Below, piece by piece: positions 10,114-21,555 of a DNA stretch of 38,515 nucleotides. The position numbers and the translations under genes were made by a program. Every line of letters starts with the position of its first letter. The first letter of the stretch is position 1. The stretch is from Saccoglossus kowalevskii (lineage: Eukaryota; Hemichordata; Enteropneusta; Harrimaniidae), in contig NW_003158224.1 in the NCBI RefSeq assembly GCF_000003605.2, positions 452,734 to 491,248 on the forward strand, written 5' to 3'. The notes beneath the pieces were generated by a model. It saw only the letters and a program-made list of their open reading frames with translations, had not been told where the DNA came from and did no database searches.

Positions 10114-11521
10114 GTTAGTTTCGATTCAGTATTTACTTGCTCAAAAAAAGGGGTATGAGCTTTTATTATATATTCACTGTTGTGTTTTGGCGAACCTCAT
10201 CGTTTGTCGATCGTTTAAAATCACTCGTGGTAATTATGTAGTAAACATCGAGAATGCGTATTTTAGGCCATCGTACGTATGTCAGCCAGCCCGAGGGTTA
10301 CACCTCACTATTAAACATTTGCCATGCTTATACTAATAGTCGTTTTTATTTTTTTATTTATAGCATCCAACTCCAACTTCTGCAGACTTATCGAAACCAA
10401 GCCCGTTAGCTATGTTAGCGGCAACTTGTAGTAAGATCGGCAATGAGTCAGTTATCCTGCGTCAGCCAACTGCACCAGTTGTTCAGCAAGTCAGCACTGC
10501 GCCATCCATTATGACAGCCGCTCCAGTTGTTAGCGAGCATAAGAGCTACTTTCATCCGTGGACTCAATCTACTACCGTTGTTCCAACTGTGCCGTCTATG
10601 AATCTTATTCAGAGTGCCCGGAGCCCAATCGCCGCGTCGACACCTCTACCCTACCAGCCGATGGTCCATCACCATTCACCAACTCCCGGGGCAACAGTTT
10701 TACCCAATTACCATCACCATCTTGCCGTGTCCGTCTCACCAGGATCGTATACACACGAACTACCACTTACGCCGCCAGCAGAACCAACATTTACACCCGG
10801 ATTTGCGTATGAACTAAATCATAGTCCAGTTAAAATTGTACAAAACAGTGCCTGTTCCAGTGCGTTTACAAGCCCAATAATGGCTTCACCGTCCCAGTTC
10901 GCCGGTCATCATCACCCACTTGCCATTACAACGGCACATCGACAAGTTCCAGCGTTCGAGGAGGCAAGCAGGGCGCCATGGTGGAGTGTCGATTCGCACC
11001 CATCAGCCAAGGGACATTCACCGTTAACACCGTCCGTATCACCCACCGGTTTCTGTATGCAGCCTATTATGTACGGATCTGCACCGACTTACCCAGTTCA
11101 GATAGGCGGAAGGTCCACAATTGCTACAGCCCGGCGCTGCAGACGATGCCGATGTCCCAACTGTGTCAACGCCACAAACTCCAACAACCCAAGCAAGAAG
11201 AAGCAACACATCTGTCACATACCCGGTTGTGGAAAAGTTTACGGCAAGACATCACACTTAAAAGCACATCTTCGCTGGCATACCGGTGAAAGACCGTTCG
11301 TCTGCAATTGGTTGTTCTGCGGAAAAAGTTTCACCCGATCTGACGAACTCCAGCGCCACCTTCGCACACATACCGGCGAAAAGCGATTCGTCTGCACAGA
11401 ATGCGGCAAGCGGTTCATGCGTAGCGACCATCTCTCCAAACACGTGAAAACCCACACATTGAAGAAAGCGATAACTACAGCGACAAAAGCACAGGACAAA
11501 GAAAACGAATCTTCGCAGTGA
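10060..11521 (+). CDS. Sp5: Transcription factor Sp5 (two exons, 403 aa)
   Basis: A sequence-specific nuclear DNA-binding protein of the Sp/buttonhead family. Exons are 10060-10113 and 10364-11521; the 250-bp intron has donor GTTAGT and acceptor TTTATAG, phase 0. In order the protein shows the SP box [14 protein letters not shown] (residues 31-44), a Ser/Thr/Pro/His-rich region with APWWS near 222-226, the buttonhead box CRRCRCPNC (277-285), and three C2H2 fingers at 302-324, 332-354 and 362-382. Finger contact residues KTSHLKA, RSDELQR and RSDHLSK are the Sp-family GC/GT-box readers. Length is close to human SP5 (398 aa) and, as in human SP5, a tiny first exon of about 18 codons ends in F-x-Q. 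ATG 10060 is chosen because it is in frame through the splice and matches that exon. Sp5 is a Wnt target and feedback repressor in other animals. Confidence 0.96.
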
Positions 11522-11835
11522 ACTCTATTTTGAGAAAAGGACTCAATTAATTTGTAACATGTGCAGTACTAGTAACTTTTACGTTGGATTACTCCGACCC
11601 CACCGATGTACCCTAACTGGGCACAGAACTTATTTATTTTTGTACTATTTAGCATTAATGCTAAAGCTTTTCTTCCTTTTCTAAAGCAGTTATTATTTAG
11701 AAATCGGATAAAAGTTGTTTGAAACCTTCGCTCATCAAATGAGTCGTTAGGTATTCATTCTGTAATTAATTGTAATTACTGCGTTTTTTTTTTACTTATA
11801 ACAGTGTTAAAATAAAAGACACGTTGAATTCTATG
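11522..11835 (+). other. Sp5: Sp5 3' UTR with AU-rich element
   Basis: About 300 nt from the stop codon to the poly(A) signal. It contains TTATTTATT (11630-11638), the AU-rich nonamer associated with rapid mRNA decay. Fast turnover would suit a dynamically regulated Wnt target; this is inference from the motif. Confidence 0.6.
11811..11816 (+). terminator. Sp5 poly(A) signal AATAAA
   Basis: Canonical hexamer about 290 nt after the Sp5 stop, followed by a GT-rich stretch (GTTTGCTGGCGTGTG) as expected of a downstream element. Confidence 0.8.
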
Positions 11836-11839
11836 TCAT

Positions 11840-13020
11840 TGTTTGCTGGCGTGTGATTTTGTATGTGAGATTGAGTCGCCCCTTATCGCCCTCCAAACAC
11901 CCCTGTATTATATTTCTGCGAGGCCAACACAGTACTAAAGCTCAATACAATCAACAGAGTTTGCCTGTATTTTGTACTGCAGAGTTTCTCAGAACATTTG
12001 CACGTACAATGATAAGATTCGATTCCTATTGCCACGGTGTTGCCACATTCATAGTTACAAAGTTGTGCACTTGAACAAACCCTGATGTGCATGATCCACC
12101 CACATATAGCCGGTAATTGATATATTATTATGATATATAAGTTGTGTTTTTAGTTATGCATAACATTTACACAAATTAAAAAAAAAATATCGGTTTACTA
12201 CTTCTGGTATATTGCCCCATGTCTCTGAAATAATGCTAGGTACTAACATATGTGTCCGGGAGTTTACCGTCTTCGATCCTATACGTGAGCGTTTGCCTCT
12301 CGGCGCTGTTACGAGAATAAATTCACTCGTCCAATAATTTATTCAATGGTGTATGGTGTGGTTTCATTGTACACATTCCAACCCCCAACAAGATATATTT
12401 ATTCCTGTAATTAAGATTTTGTGGCTCGCGTGTTTAACTATATATTGTTATTATTTCAGTACGTGTTTATGTTAGCTTGTTTTTTTAAAAAGTGTAGAAC
12501 ATGTGACTATGGCCAGCCATATTTTTTCATCTGTTCTTACAGGCCGTTGTGGAAATATACACGGTGAAAACAGAATATGAATAATCCTGTGTATTACATG
12601 CCATGTGCCGTTGTACTACTTGTCGGTGTTCATGGTAACGTTTTTTTTCTAAAACTGTTGACAAATTATGGTTATTATTTACAAAAAAACGCACCGCGAG
12701 TTATAATCCCCGAACGGTGAACATACAAATAAAAACAGTTTAATATAAACATTTTTAATTAAAAACGTAGACATGGACCATTTGTCACATTTGCAATTCT
12801 TATCTGTATACCGAATGTTCATTTGTCCACGCATTGTTCTAACCACTTTTTCAAACGACTCGGTGATTGAAATACCCCCATATAATCGTGTAAATAACAT
12901 AAGTCGAGTTTTTATCCATTCCTATAGAACTTTAATTTAATAGTAACAATATTCTTCTTATTTTTAAAAAAAGTTACGTTTCCAACAAGATTTGTCGAAT
13001 TCATGAGATCTACCCAGCAC
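11840..13020. other. Intergenic, no gene seen
   Basis: AT-rich DNA with short open frames only. A 73-codon minus-strand frame at 12679-12900 has no recognisable domain or good splice sites and is not called. Confidence 0.6.
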
Positions 13021-13025
13021 ACACT

Positions 13026-13241
13026 ATGCGTAGTTTAAAAACCTGTGTATTTCTTGTATTTATTGAATTAATTTTTGTTATTACCCCAGCAATTATCATA
13101 GAAGCCCGAACACTAACAGGGAAACTGTGTCGTTCATGTAGAGCCCATAACCTAAATACTAGTAGTTGTAATCTAAAATATACATCATGTTTTATTCCAT
13201 TTTCATTTCAAATTCAAAGCGAAGAAAAGGTAAAAAACTAA
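13026..13241 (+). CDS. Candidate small secreted Cys-containing peptide
   Basis: A 71-aa frame whose N-terminus looks like a signal peptide: MRSLK, then the hydrophobic run CVFLVFIELIFVITPAIII, then EA. The mature part has four clustered cysteines (LCRSC, SSC, TSCF) and an N-glycosylation sequon NTS. The start context has A at -3. A possible splice donor AAG|GTAAAA at 13229/13230 and an acceptor TTGTTGTCAG at 13271-13280 would define a 51-bp intron, giving 74 aa ending FEASAE. I recognise no family; a chance ORF in AT-rich DNA remains quite possible. Confidence 0.3.
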   Translation: MRSLKTCVFLVFIELIFVITPAIIIEARTLTGKLCRSCRAHNLNTSSCNLKYTSCFIPFSFQIQSEEKVKN

Positions 13242-13356
13242 GGATTTCTAAATTTCTCGTGCTGAACGTTTTGTTGTCAGTTTGAAGCCAGTGCGGAGTG
13301 ATCCCCGTGCCAGCATAGGAACAATCATCGATAACGAACATTTGGCAATTTCACCC

Positions 13357-13369
13357 GTTTCCAGGCAAC
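13357..13369. promoter_or_regulatory. X-box-like site (GTTTCC-A-GGCAAC)
   Basis: One perfect RFX half-site (GGCAAC) and one imperfect half-site with a 1-bp spacer, the same spacing as the perfect X-box at 21382. A frame beginning ATG at 13379 runs 13 codons to a strong donor GTGAGT, but I found no matching downstream exon. Confidence 0.3.
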
Positions 13370-13562
13370 AATTACACGATGACTGTAGCCTCCAAAGGAA
13401 CAGGAACAATTTCCACTGTGAGTTTCGGAATAAATCGGCACATTTTCACATGACGCTTGTACCTCGGCACTCAAACTGTTCTTTCCATGATCGTTTTCGT
13501 AATTTGTCAATTTCGTCTTCTGTTGTCAAGCCTATTTTCGATTATTTGAAATCACGCTAAAT

Positions 13563-13572
13563 GCGCATGCGC
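13563..13572. promoter_or_regulatory. NRF1 palindrome GCGCATGCGC
   Basis: Exact NRF1 consensus (TGCGCATGCGCT in context). Such sites usually sit near transcription starts of broadly expressed genes, so an unannotated promoter around 13.4-13.6 kb is possible. Direction is unknown; a minus-strand frame begins ATG at 13510. Confidence 0.45.
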
Positions 13573-13599
13573 TACAAACATCGGCATATCTCATAAAAC

Positions 13600-16500
13600 A
13601 AAGGGAGATTAAAATACAATAAAAATAACTACCCGTAGGACGAATCTTGGCAAAAACATTTTACTTTGAGGGAACTTCCGACATCTTTTATTTCCAGAAA
13701 TTACATCAGCTAATATTACTTATTTTTTTGAAATTCACTTTGCTTACATTTTGACTGAATTGTGACAAATGAATAAAATGTCTTTCCGCCACAAATTCTC
13801 ACGAGAGTACTGTATGTACGTGCACTTTCTATAAATACAATTATATATATAATTATTAAAATTCAAATTAAAAAAAAGTTTCACCAGTAAGTTATAAAAA
13901 GACGAGAATTAAACATGAATACAGGAACAATTTATTGTACTGCGTTCATAAATGGATAGGAATAGGAAACGCGATATTCTGTCTCGCCGGAAATTTGTTC
14001 TTGTCTACAACTATCATAATTCTTATGCATGTCTAATCGTGGTCGTATGATATGCGAAACCATTTACTTATTTGGCGAGGACGCCATTTTGGAATTACAA
14101 AAGAACTACAACACGGAGTTACAAGTATAAACATAAAACACTCAATAATTATCTATGACGTCATTAACAACGCCTGTTACGCGGTAATTATCATTGTAAC
14201 AAGCCGTCTTTTATTTTATGTAAATTTACCCAATAGATTAATAATGGAGTAAACGACCAATTATTCAACATCGATTTTTAATGGTTACGTTGTTTTTCAA
14301 TACGCAAACTTTAAGTTAGGTAATCGTGAACAAAATCGCAGCCCGAAATTTAGGCGCCGATTTGTTTTCATCTTTTCTGTTTTAAGCTTAAAACTGTAGA
14401 CGGGACATGCCTCTTTGTCTGGTCGTAATGGGACAAATGTTCCGACCATTAGCATATGTAACTAGTTCGATGTGTCGATTGAGAGGTCATCCTCACCCGG
14501 CCACCCAGTAACACGGACAACTTATAACCAAACCGCGTGTGGCACAACCAGAAATGCCATGTTCTGGTAGTATTCTGCTTATATTTCGGATGTACAATTT
14601 TCTCCGTTTCAGTTGGAGATTGGAGATCACGTTGATGTTCCGCTGAGACAACCGGGTGGTCGTGAAAAGTGAGGAGCACTTGCGTAAACATTCCTGATCG
14701 GGTGTGAGGTGGGGTGGGTGAATGAATTAGATGATGTTATTAGTCGGCGTGAATCAGACGATTTACCGAGAGTAAGCCGGTTGTGTGTGGCATATATTAA
14801 CTCTTTGTAATCATCCCTAGTTACTTTGATGTATAAGGACTTTAAAACATAAAACCAGCAGATAGTCAGATAAAACTATTCCCTTTATTTTGTACATGTG
14901 CCGTGTAATCGGAGTAGAACGGCGCCCTCAGCAGTCGCAAGGGGAGCAAAAAAACCCACAACATGTCATTTTACTAGTATCAGTTGGCATTTATACACAA
15001 CGGCTTCCCGAAGTACGCGTTTTGCAATATATGTTCTGCTACAGAGATTGGTTTACGACGATTAATTAATTAAATGTTGGTTATTGACAGGTACTCGAAA
15101 AAAAACGAGCTCCTAGAGACCTTGAAGTCAACGACGCTCGTCACGGTAGATTTGAATACAGTCTCTTGCTTGTTTTTATTTGTGTGTGTTTCCAATATTA
15201 TTTGAGTGTATAATTGGCGAAAGTCGAGTTGCCGCGTTCTAACCGGCCTTTTCGTTAACCCTGCTTTCGCTATTTATACAGTCACATCCTACTAATATTT
15301 TATTTTATTGAAGAAAAAAAGAAAAAGAAAAAAAAATATCCGTTGATACCAGTTATAACTGATCTGAATATACAAAATTAATAATTTTACTATCGTATAA
15401 TGATTTATTCAAACTACTTGTTAGTCTACAATTAAACATACATTGCTCTGGTATTCAACTCGTGTAAAATAAATAACCATGCTTGAAATATAGAAATGGT
15501 CGGCGGTTCGTGGAAACAACACTTTAAGCCAAAAAATGATTCGGCCCGCCGAGAAGCATATTTGACGATTTGAAATAGAATTTAATTTCTTCTGACGATT
15601 TCACTGCCCATAAAACAATTTCCTCAAAAAAAAAATGAAGTATGAACATAAAGCTAAAAGGTATATTTTTAGTAAGATTTTTTCAACACGCACATTAATT
15701 AAAACTGCAAACAGCTTTTGTTGTCAGATTACAACTCTGAAATAATAAAGATTGTTTATTTGTTTTTAATTTTTGCGGTAAAATTTGGTGGCGTTTTGCA
15801 AAAATGACCATCTGATCATTGCGATCGATGTGTTTGCATATGAATATGGCTACGATAAAACCGGAGAGGATTATGAGTTTTTAAACAGGACTCTGTGGCC
15901 TTGTACAGAGATTTGAATCACCAAGGTTAGCAACACCGACAAATGTTTGAGCTGAAAAGTGGAGATTCAATTGAAAATTTGATACGATCGGCGACGAGTT
16001 TCTCTAGCGCTGTAATGATGGAGCCTATAATCAAAGCCGTGTCGTTGAAGTGCACGTTACTACGCCCAGAGCTGCGCTCACTGACGATGTGCTGGCTGAA
16101 AGCACAGGACCAACTCGCGGAGAATTAAAAAAAAACTATTATTGAAAATAATAGCAGGGGTCTTCAATTTTATGATTAAAACGCCAGCAAATGGAACTCT
16201 AAATAACTTCCTTCGGCATTTTGCAACCGTGATACCAGTCCGCCGCAGGTAAAATAGCGTTTTCAATGAAAACATATCAACTCGCGGCGTGATAACCAGC
16301 TAAACCGCCAGACAGTTTCCCGCCCATTTTTGCACTGAATATTACCACTATACAACTATACAACTATACATTTACCATTTTTAGATGTTTTAAATTCTTT
16401 CAAGTTAAAAGGTATTATTTCAAAAATCTTGGAACAGCAAACACTTTTCACAAACAATCCTGATCGTTACATCCCACCATTAACGGCACTCGACAGCGGC

Positions 16501-17180
16501 ACAAATAAATCCACGAAAATCAGCGTACTGTTTCAATGCAACTTGAAGGGGCACCCAAATCCAGTCGAGCGAGTGTGTTTTGTATCCAAGAAGATAAATT
16601 GCAAATCTAAATACTACCAAAACATTAGAATTTCTCTTTAAATAGAAGAGATTTTCATGTTAATGAACTCACATATTTAGACAATATTTAAATTACTGAT
16701 AGTACGGACGAGCTGGTAGCATATTTAATTCGCTGAACCAGTTCGCCACGTTTAGCGGTAGAGTAAACGGATCTGACCCCAAACTAATATTTCCGCCATA
16801 AACTCCCTGAATCTCGAATCCACAATGCATTATTGTACATGTCTATAGCATATCACTCAACCATTACCGTGTTCATATTACCTTACACCGATAATGTTAA
16901 AGCGCGGTGGTCGTCGCGTAGCGCGTGTTCGAATTTCATGTAAATAAACAATGTATTTTACACGCGTTGTATACGTCGCTATGAGTCCCACATCGAACAG
17001 GACGCGGCAGTCGTCGACTGCCGCCCTTTAAAATCAACGTCGGACCGTTCCCATACTAGTATATGCTATTTATTGAAAAAAAAATAGTCGTAGAATTTAG
17101 ACAATCTGTATTGTGTATGCAATATACAAATAACTAAAATGATTTATACTGAAAAAACTAATGAACCTGGACAGTTTTTG
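13600..17180. other. Intergenic, nothing firm
   Basis: No recognisable gene. There is an exact TCF octamer CTTTGATG at 14824-14831. A 61-codon frame at 15943-16128 begins MFELKSGDSIENLIRSATSF; its composition is protein-like but it is too short and isolated to call. Confidence 0.5.
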
Positions 17181-17185
17181 CATCC

Positions 17186-17520
17186 ATGGTAAATCTTCCA
17201 GTCCAACACGTGACTGTTCGTGAGTCGCTTCATTCACAAAAGGGAGACGAGGACGATTTTCCTGAAAAATCGACAGCCCAGAAAATTAACGATTTTGATA
17301 ACAAAATTACAGAATGGATCCAATGTGCCGGCCTGTTCTCGCTAAGTGTCTCTAAAGCGCATTAAAAGGCTTGCCGAAAGAAGAACGCCCCAGGCAACGA
17401 AACGCACCGCCTTTGCCACAACAGCTGCCTATCCGTCAACTAGAAAGTGACGAGCAGGACGCCCTCGGGCGTTCAACCCAAGAACAAGCGACAGTGTTTA
17501 CCGTTTATACAGAAATATAA
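17186..17520 (+). pseudogene. Possible broken gene: two protein-like frames, shifted
   Basis: Frame 1 (17186-17365) starts MVNLPVQHVTVRESLHSQKG and stays polar and protein-like to TAA at 17363. Near 17353 a second frame opens (17356-17520) reading SALKGLPKEERPRQRNAPPL and on through an acidic, Gln-rich stretch to TAA at 17518. A one-base shift near TCTCTAAAGCGC would join them into about 110 residues. I recognise no domain. It could be a decayed gene, a gene with a sequencing error, or coincidence in a locally GC-richer patch. Confidence 0.25.
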
Positions 17521-17822
17521 AGAAACGCAATTTTTCAGGTTGTTGATACATTTCCGGCATAAACAACGTGATGAAGCCAACATCGTCACACCCACAATTG
17601 TAGGAGATCTATTAAAAAAAAATAATCTTTCAAAAACGCAAACCCAATTAAAAATAACCGAATGTAGACACGAAGTTCGATAAGTTCAGAACTGAGTGAT
17701 TCCACACTGACTGTTAGCGTATAGAGCAGTTTCTCAACATCGATATTCAGACTAACGATAATTTGTTTCTTGAAAGACACTTTCTTATAATGTGTTAGTT
17801 TGTTTTGTTTTTTCAACGAAAG

Positions 17823-18003
17823 GAGTTGCAGCGGTTAGATCAAGTGTTCGATTCGGTGATAGGCCACCCGGGTAGACCGCCGACTGGGACGGCGTGGTGT
17901 CTTACCAACGGTGTTGCGGCAACCACACATGTTAACCTCTTCTCGAAACAAGATCACCACGCTGGACTGAACGTGTTAAACGGTGTTATTTTTGTCGACA
18001 ATT
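17823..18003 (+). CDS. Possible exon of unknown gene
   Basis: After a pyrimidine-rich stretch and AG at 17821-17822 (TTTTGTTTTTTCAACGAAAG), a 59-codon frame begins ELQRLDQVFDSVIGHPGRPP and ends at TAA. Composition is protein-like (Gly/Pro/Val rich, HVNLFSKQDHHAGLNVLNG). Phase does not fit the frames at 17186-17520, so no gene model is built. Confidence 0.2.
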
Positions 18004-18009
18004 AAGACG

Positions 18010-20320
18010 GAGATCGCCGAGATATATATTCGAGATGGAGTTTGAGTTACCGGCAGAACAATTTTAAGTTATCTCACTTATTAGTAGTTGGTAAACAAAC
18101 AAGTGGTACACGCGAAAAAGTTCTAAACTAAGCTTACAATCGAACCACTGACATTACTTCCGCTGAGTGTCGCCCGGTGTTTTCACGGTGAACTTGGCAT
18201 TGGTGGTACGCCCCGATGCCGTGTCCGGTACACTTAAATACCATTCCAACACACTTTTAAAGAACCGCTTTATGGCCATTTTTGTCGTAGTTTTTAATCA
18301 ACGTTATTCGGTCCACAATGACTTTCGAGGTCGAACAAAAAAAGGATTTCCCAGCTACTATTAGCAGAATATACGCCAATTGATGTGACATATTGCACCG
18401 TGTTTGAAACTACTAGTGTTCCAATTTATTTGTTCAGTATAACATGAAATAAACAATATTTTGAAAATAGTGAAACATACAGCTCATGTGACTAGTGTGA
18501 CGTCACGTTGGTTTAAACCATATTCGTTTTTAATTGATAGAAAGTGTGGCGTTGGCCGAAACTGTGCTGTATTGCAACATGGACGTTTCCCCCCCATAGA
18601 TGACATCATAAAACAAGAAAATAACATGTAATTTGTCATGTTTCCAGTTAGTAGTATACCATCGACCCACAATTATATCCCAATGATTTTGTGATTGACC
18701 GTATAGCTTATGAATCTCTTGTGTGAATTATGAAAACGGACCCCTAGCTGCCATCTTGAACTTGTTGACATTCGTTTATGAAATTAGTTTCGTACAATAT
18801 ATATTTTGTAATAAAAGAAAGCTGACTTGTACTATATATTTCATGAAATACACCAGGAACTCGTCCTAGACCTGAAATTGAATTTTTAGAATGTCGACAA
18901 CAAAAAAAATGACTTTAGTATACGCATAAAAACTTCGCTTTAGGCGACATGTTTTTTTTTCTTCACGTTATCCCTAGACCCCGGAAGTTCTCTAGGGCCA
19001 TATGCGTTATCTAGATTCCGTTGAATTGAATTGCATATCGCTATACATTAAATGCACGGGAATGCCTTTGATAGTAGTGTGAATAGGAATGAATGGATGC
19101 TCGCGGTTTTAAATATGCTATGTGGATAACTTTGAGTTTTTAAATTTTGTCTTATATCGCATCAGCAAGTTGTCACAGACATTAGATTTGTCGTACTAAA
19201 AATAATAGTATTCTGGCTGTAAACGTGTCGTTCGATGCAATATGCAAACGCGAGTTTACATTTACCTATACATACAGATAAATGAGAGACGCATGTGTAT
19301 TAGAGGAAACACTGCCATGTTTGTTTGTTTTTTTGTTTAGGATAAAAAATACTTTTAATTAATATGTAATATCAGGATGAAATTTCAAAAAAGAAAAATA
19401 TCAAAAATGCTCAGAAATACCCAAATCAACATTTTCTCTTTAACTTAATATAAAATTGTGTCAAATAATAGTTATTGTTGTTTACCGTTGACAAAATTAC
19501 GAGTCATTGTGAATCATATAGTAATAGTATAATGTATGGTTTAGTAAAGTCATCCATTGATTAAAATAATTAGCAAAGTTACTTTCAGTCCATGTTGGGA
19601 ATTTGACAGGGTAGCTTTACCTGCTCTAGTTTGTTCTAACAGATAAGGGCAAAAGGAAACTTCGTCAGAAGAATAGTCAGATACGCTACTGCTCCCCCTC
19701 CTCCTTCGGCGATGTGTCCGGAGTCAAATCTCGACAAATTACCATCTTTTCCTTTTGTAAAAGCCTATCAAGTCCGATCTATTAGAGGTAGACCGTTATA
19801 AGATTATGGACGGGAATATTAGAGACACACTGCGCACATTTTTTTTTCCATTTCCTTTGTGTACCAGTTTCTTCCCCTGGTGGTGTTAGTGTAAATCTCG
19901 CATTGGCTGACTCTCCCTTATGTTTTTTTTTTTTTTTTTTTTTTTTTGTGCAGCAAAATCCACCCTAAAGTTTTCCGAACAATAAATATTACCTCACGGC
20001 TTACAACTTAGAATGTCCTTATAATTAAGTTAGTTCTGATTTCAGGAAATTGTAGTCTCCGAAATACTAATAACAAATCAAATAGCAAGTATTTTTTTTA
20101 ACATTGTGCTTTTTGTGGGGGTGGGAGAATTGTCTGCAGTGACAAATCCCATTACACTAGCCATGTTGATTGTAGAACGCTTGGACCGTGACAAAGCTCG
20201 TCGTCGCAGGATTTCCACAAACTAGTTACGAATAAACTATTTCTCCTTCTTTTCAGTTGCTGTTTTGATTTTTGTCAGAATAATTATTTAAATTGCCGAT
20301 AAATATGCGCAAAATTTCGT
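18010..20320. other. Intergenic, no gene seen
   Basis: AT-rich, no convincing frame. A 25-base T run lies at 19923-19947. Several ATG-led frames of 60-66 codons are within chance expectation. Confidence 0.6.
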
Positions 20321-20324
20321 TCGT

Positions 20325-21189
20325 TTATAGAAAATATTTGATAAAATGCATATAAAATTGTCGACCGGTCGCATCAAACAAGATGGCGACTGTAAAAATA
20401 GACGAAAAAGTACCGACAGACGATGTTCGGGTGAATGCATTTTTATTCACGTCAGGCACGAGAGAAATGAAGCTGAAAAATGAAATATTACAATATGGTA
20501 GATAGTGAATGGAGATAAGGCACGGGTCGGTGCACAAAACACACAACATAAAGAGCAGCGAATTACCATAAAGAAAAATGCCGCGCTGTTTGTCGACGCT
20601 AAAACTCACGCCCATATTGTTCATCGTCTGCGTGACACAAACGTCGTTTAGGTGGCGCAAATGTGACTTCGGGTTTTTAAAGGTGTAATTGTTACAATGA
20701 AAAAAAATACGACAAAATACTGTCCAGTTTCGACAATTCATCTCACCGCTGTTATCTCGGCGCCGACTCTAGATCAGCTCTCGGATCAGCGCCGTTGCAT
20801 AGAGACGACCAATTTGCCAGTTTACAATCGGACATTGCATTGAGATTAGAAACACTGTCCCGCCACATGCCTAAATACCAGTTGTATTTCCTTTCCCCAA
20901 ACCGCCGAATTGCAAGAACGTTTAGACCGAAGACTGCCACCCAGTAATAAAACGGTGTAGACGTCAGTTGTGAACGGCTTATATGTCCCATACTCATCGA
21001 CACATGTTGTAGACTATTTTGAATAGCTTCTGTGTACCCGGGTCTGTGTAGTTTTTTTTTCAAATGTGAAGATTTACAACGAAAGTTGAAAAATTTATAA
21101 CATTCCCGCTGTAAATCGAACATACTGTGTCCAAATGTACTTTTAATCTTCGATCCAATCGGATTTAGATTTTGCAAGGTATCATACAA
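20325..21189 (-). other. Two adjacent long open frames, status unclear
   Basis: On the minus strand a 145-codon frame (21189-20752, MYDTLQNLNPIGSKIKST...) is followed by a 138-codon frame (20741-20325) in another frame. The first starts about 190 bp from the X-box at 21382, so a divergent X-box-driven gene is conceivable. On the plus strand the same DNA holds ATG at 20383 in the strong context CAAGATGGCGAC (also a YY1-like motif), reading MATVKIDEKVPTDDVRVNAF for 39 codons, and a 90-codon frame to 20945. No domain is recognisable in any of them. By composition, one frame of this length is expected by chance in a window this size. Confidence 0.25.
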
Positions 21190-21193
21190 GCCG

Positions 21194-21197
<4 letters not shown>

Positions 21198-21231
<34 letters not shown>
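21198..21231. repeat. (AT)n dinucleotide microsatellite
   Basis: Seventeen uninterrupted AT units, between the minus-strand frame ending at 21189 and the X-box promoter region. Confidence 0.95.
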
Positions 21232-21234
<3 letters not shown>

Positions 21235-21381
21235 TTGCGAGTAGTTCTAATAGGCGCGAAAGCAGTGGCTCTGTTTTTTTTTCCGGACATTCAACGAGCA
21301 CCTTAGCAACAAGCCACATTTGCACAACAGCATGCCGTCTGTCGTATGCTCAGTTTGTCAGCTCCGTTGAACGTCTCGCCG

Positions 21382-21394
21382 GTTGCCTGGCAAC
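21382..21394. promoter_or_regulatory. RFX X-box, perfect palindrome GTTGCC-T-GGCAAC
   Basis: Both half-sites match the RFX consensus with a 1-bp spacer. An extra half-site TTAGCAAC lies at 21303-21310. The X-box is the hallmark promoter element of ciliary genes and usually sits within about 200 bp of the start; here the candidate ATG is 162 bp downstream. Being symmetric, it could also serve a minus-strand transcript. Confidence 0.75.
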
Positions 21395-21555
21395 GCCCAA
21401 ACGCGTTATCACAACAAATCCACCCCGAGTGTTATCCTTATCAAAATTGTAGCGGGCATCACAGTGTTTGATCACCAAGAGGAAGCGCTGAAATCAAAGC
21501 AAAAACACGAAGCAAAACGTACGTAAACACGGCGTCCTTGGGTTGCTCGGATCGT

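Noticed and set aside
9376-10336. Frames of 107-125 codons over the Sp5 promoter, exon 1 and intron
   Set aside because: They are out of frame with Sp5 or antisense, span the promoter and intron, and are not protein-like.
11239-11499. Minus-strand frames of 65 and 86 codons
   Set aside because: Antisense shadows of the Sp5 zinc fingers.
15943-16128. 61-codon + frame MFELKSGDSIENL...
   Set aside because: Composition is plausible but it is short, isolated, and has no splice partner or domain.
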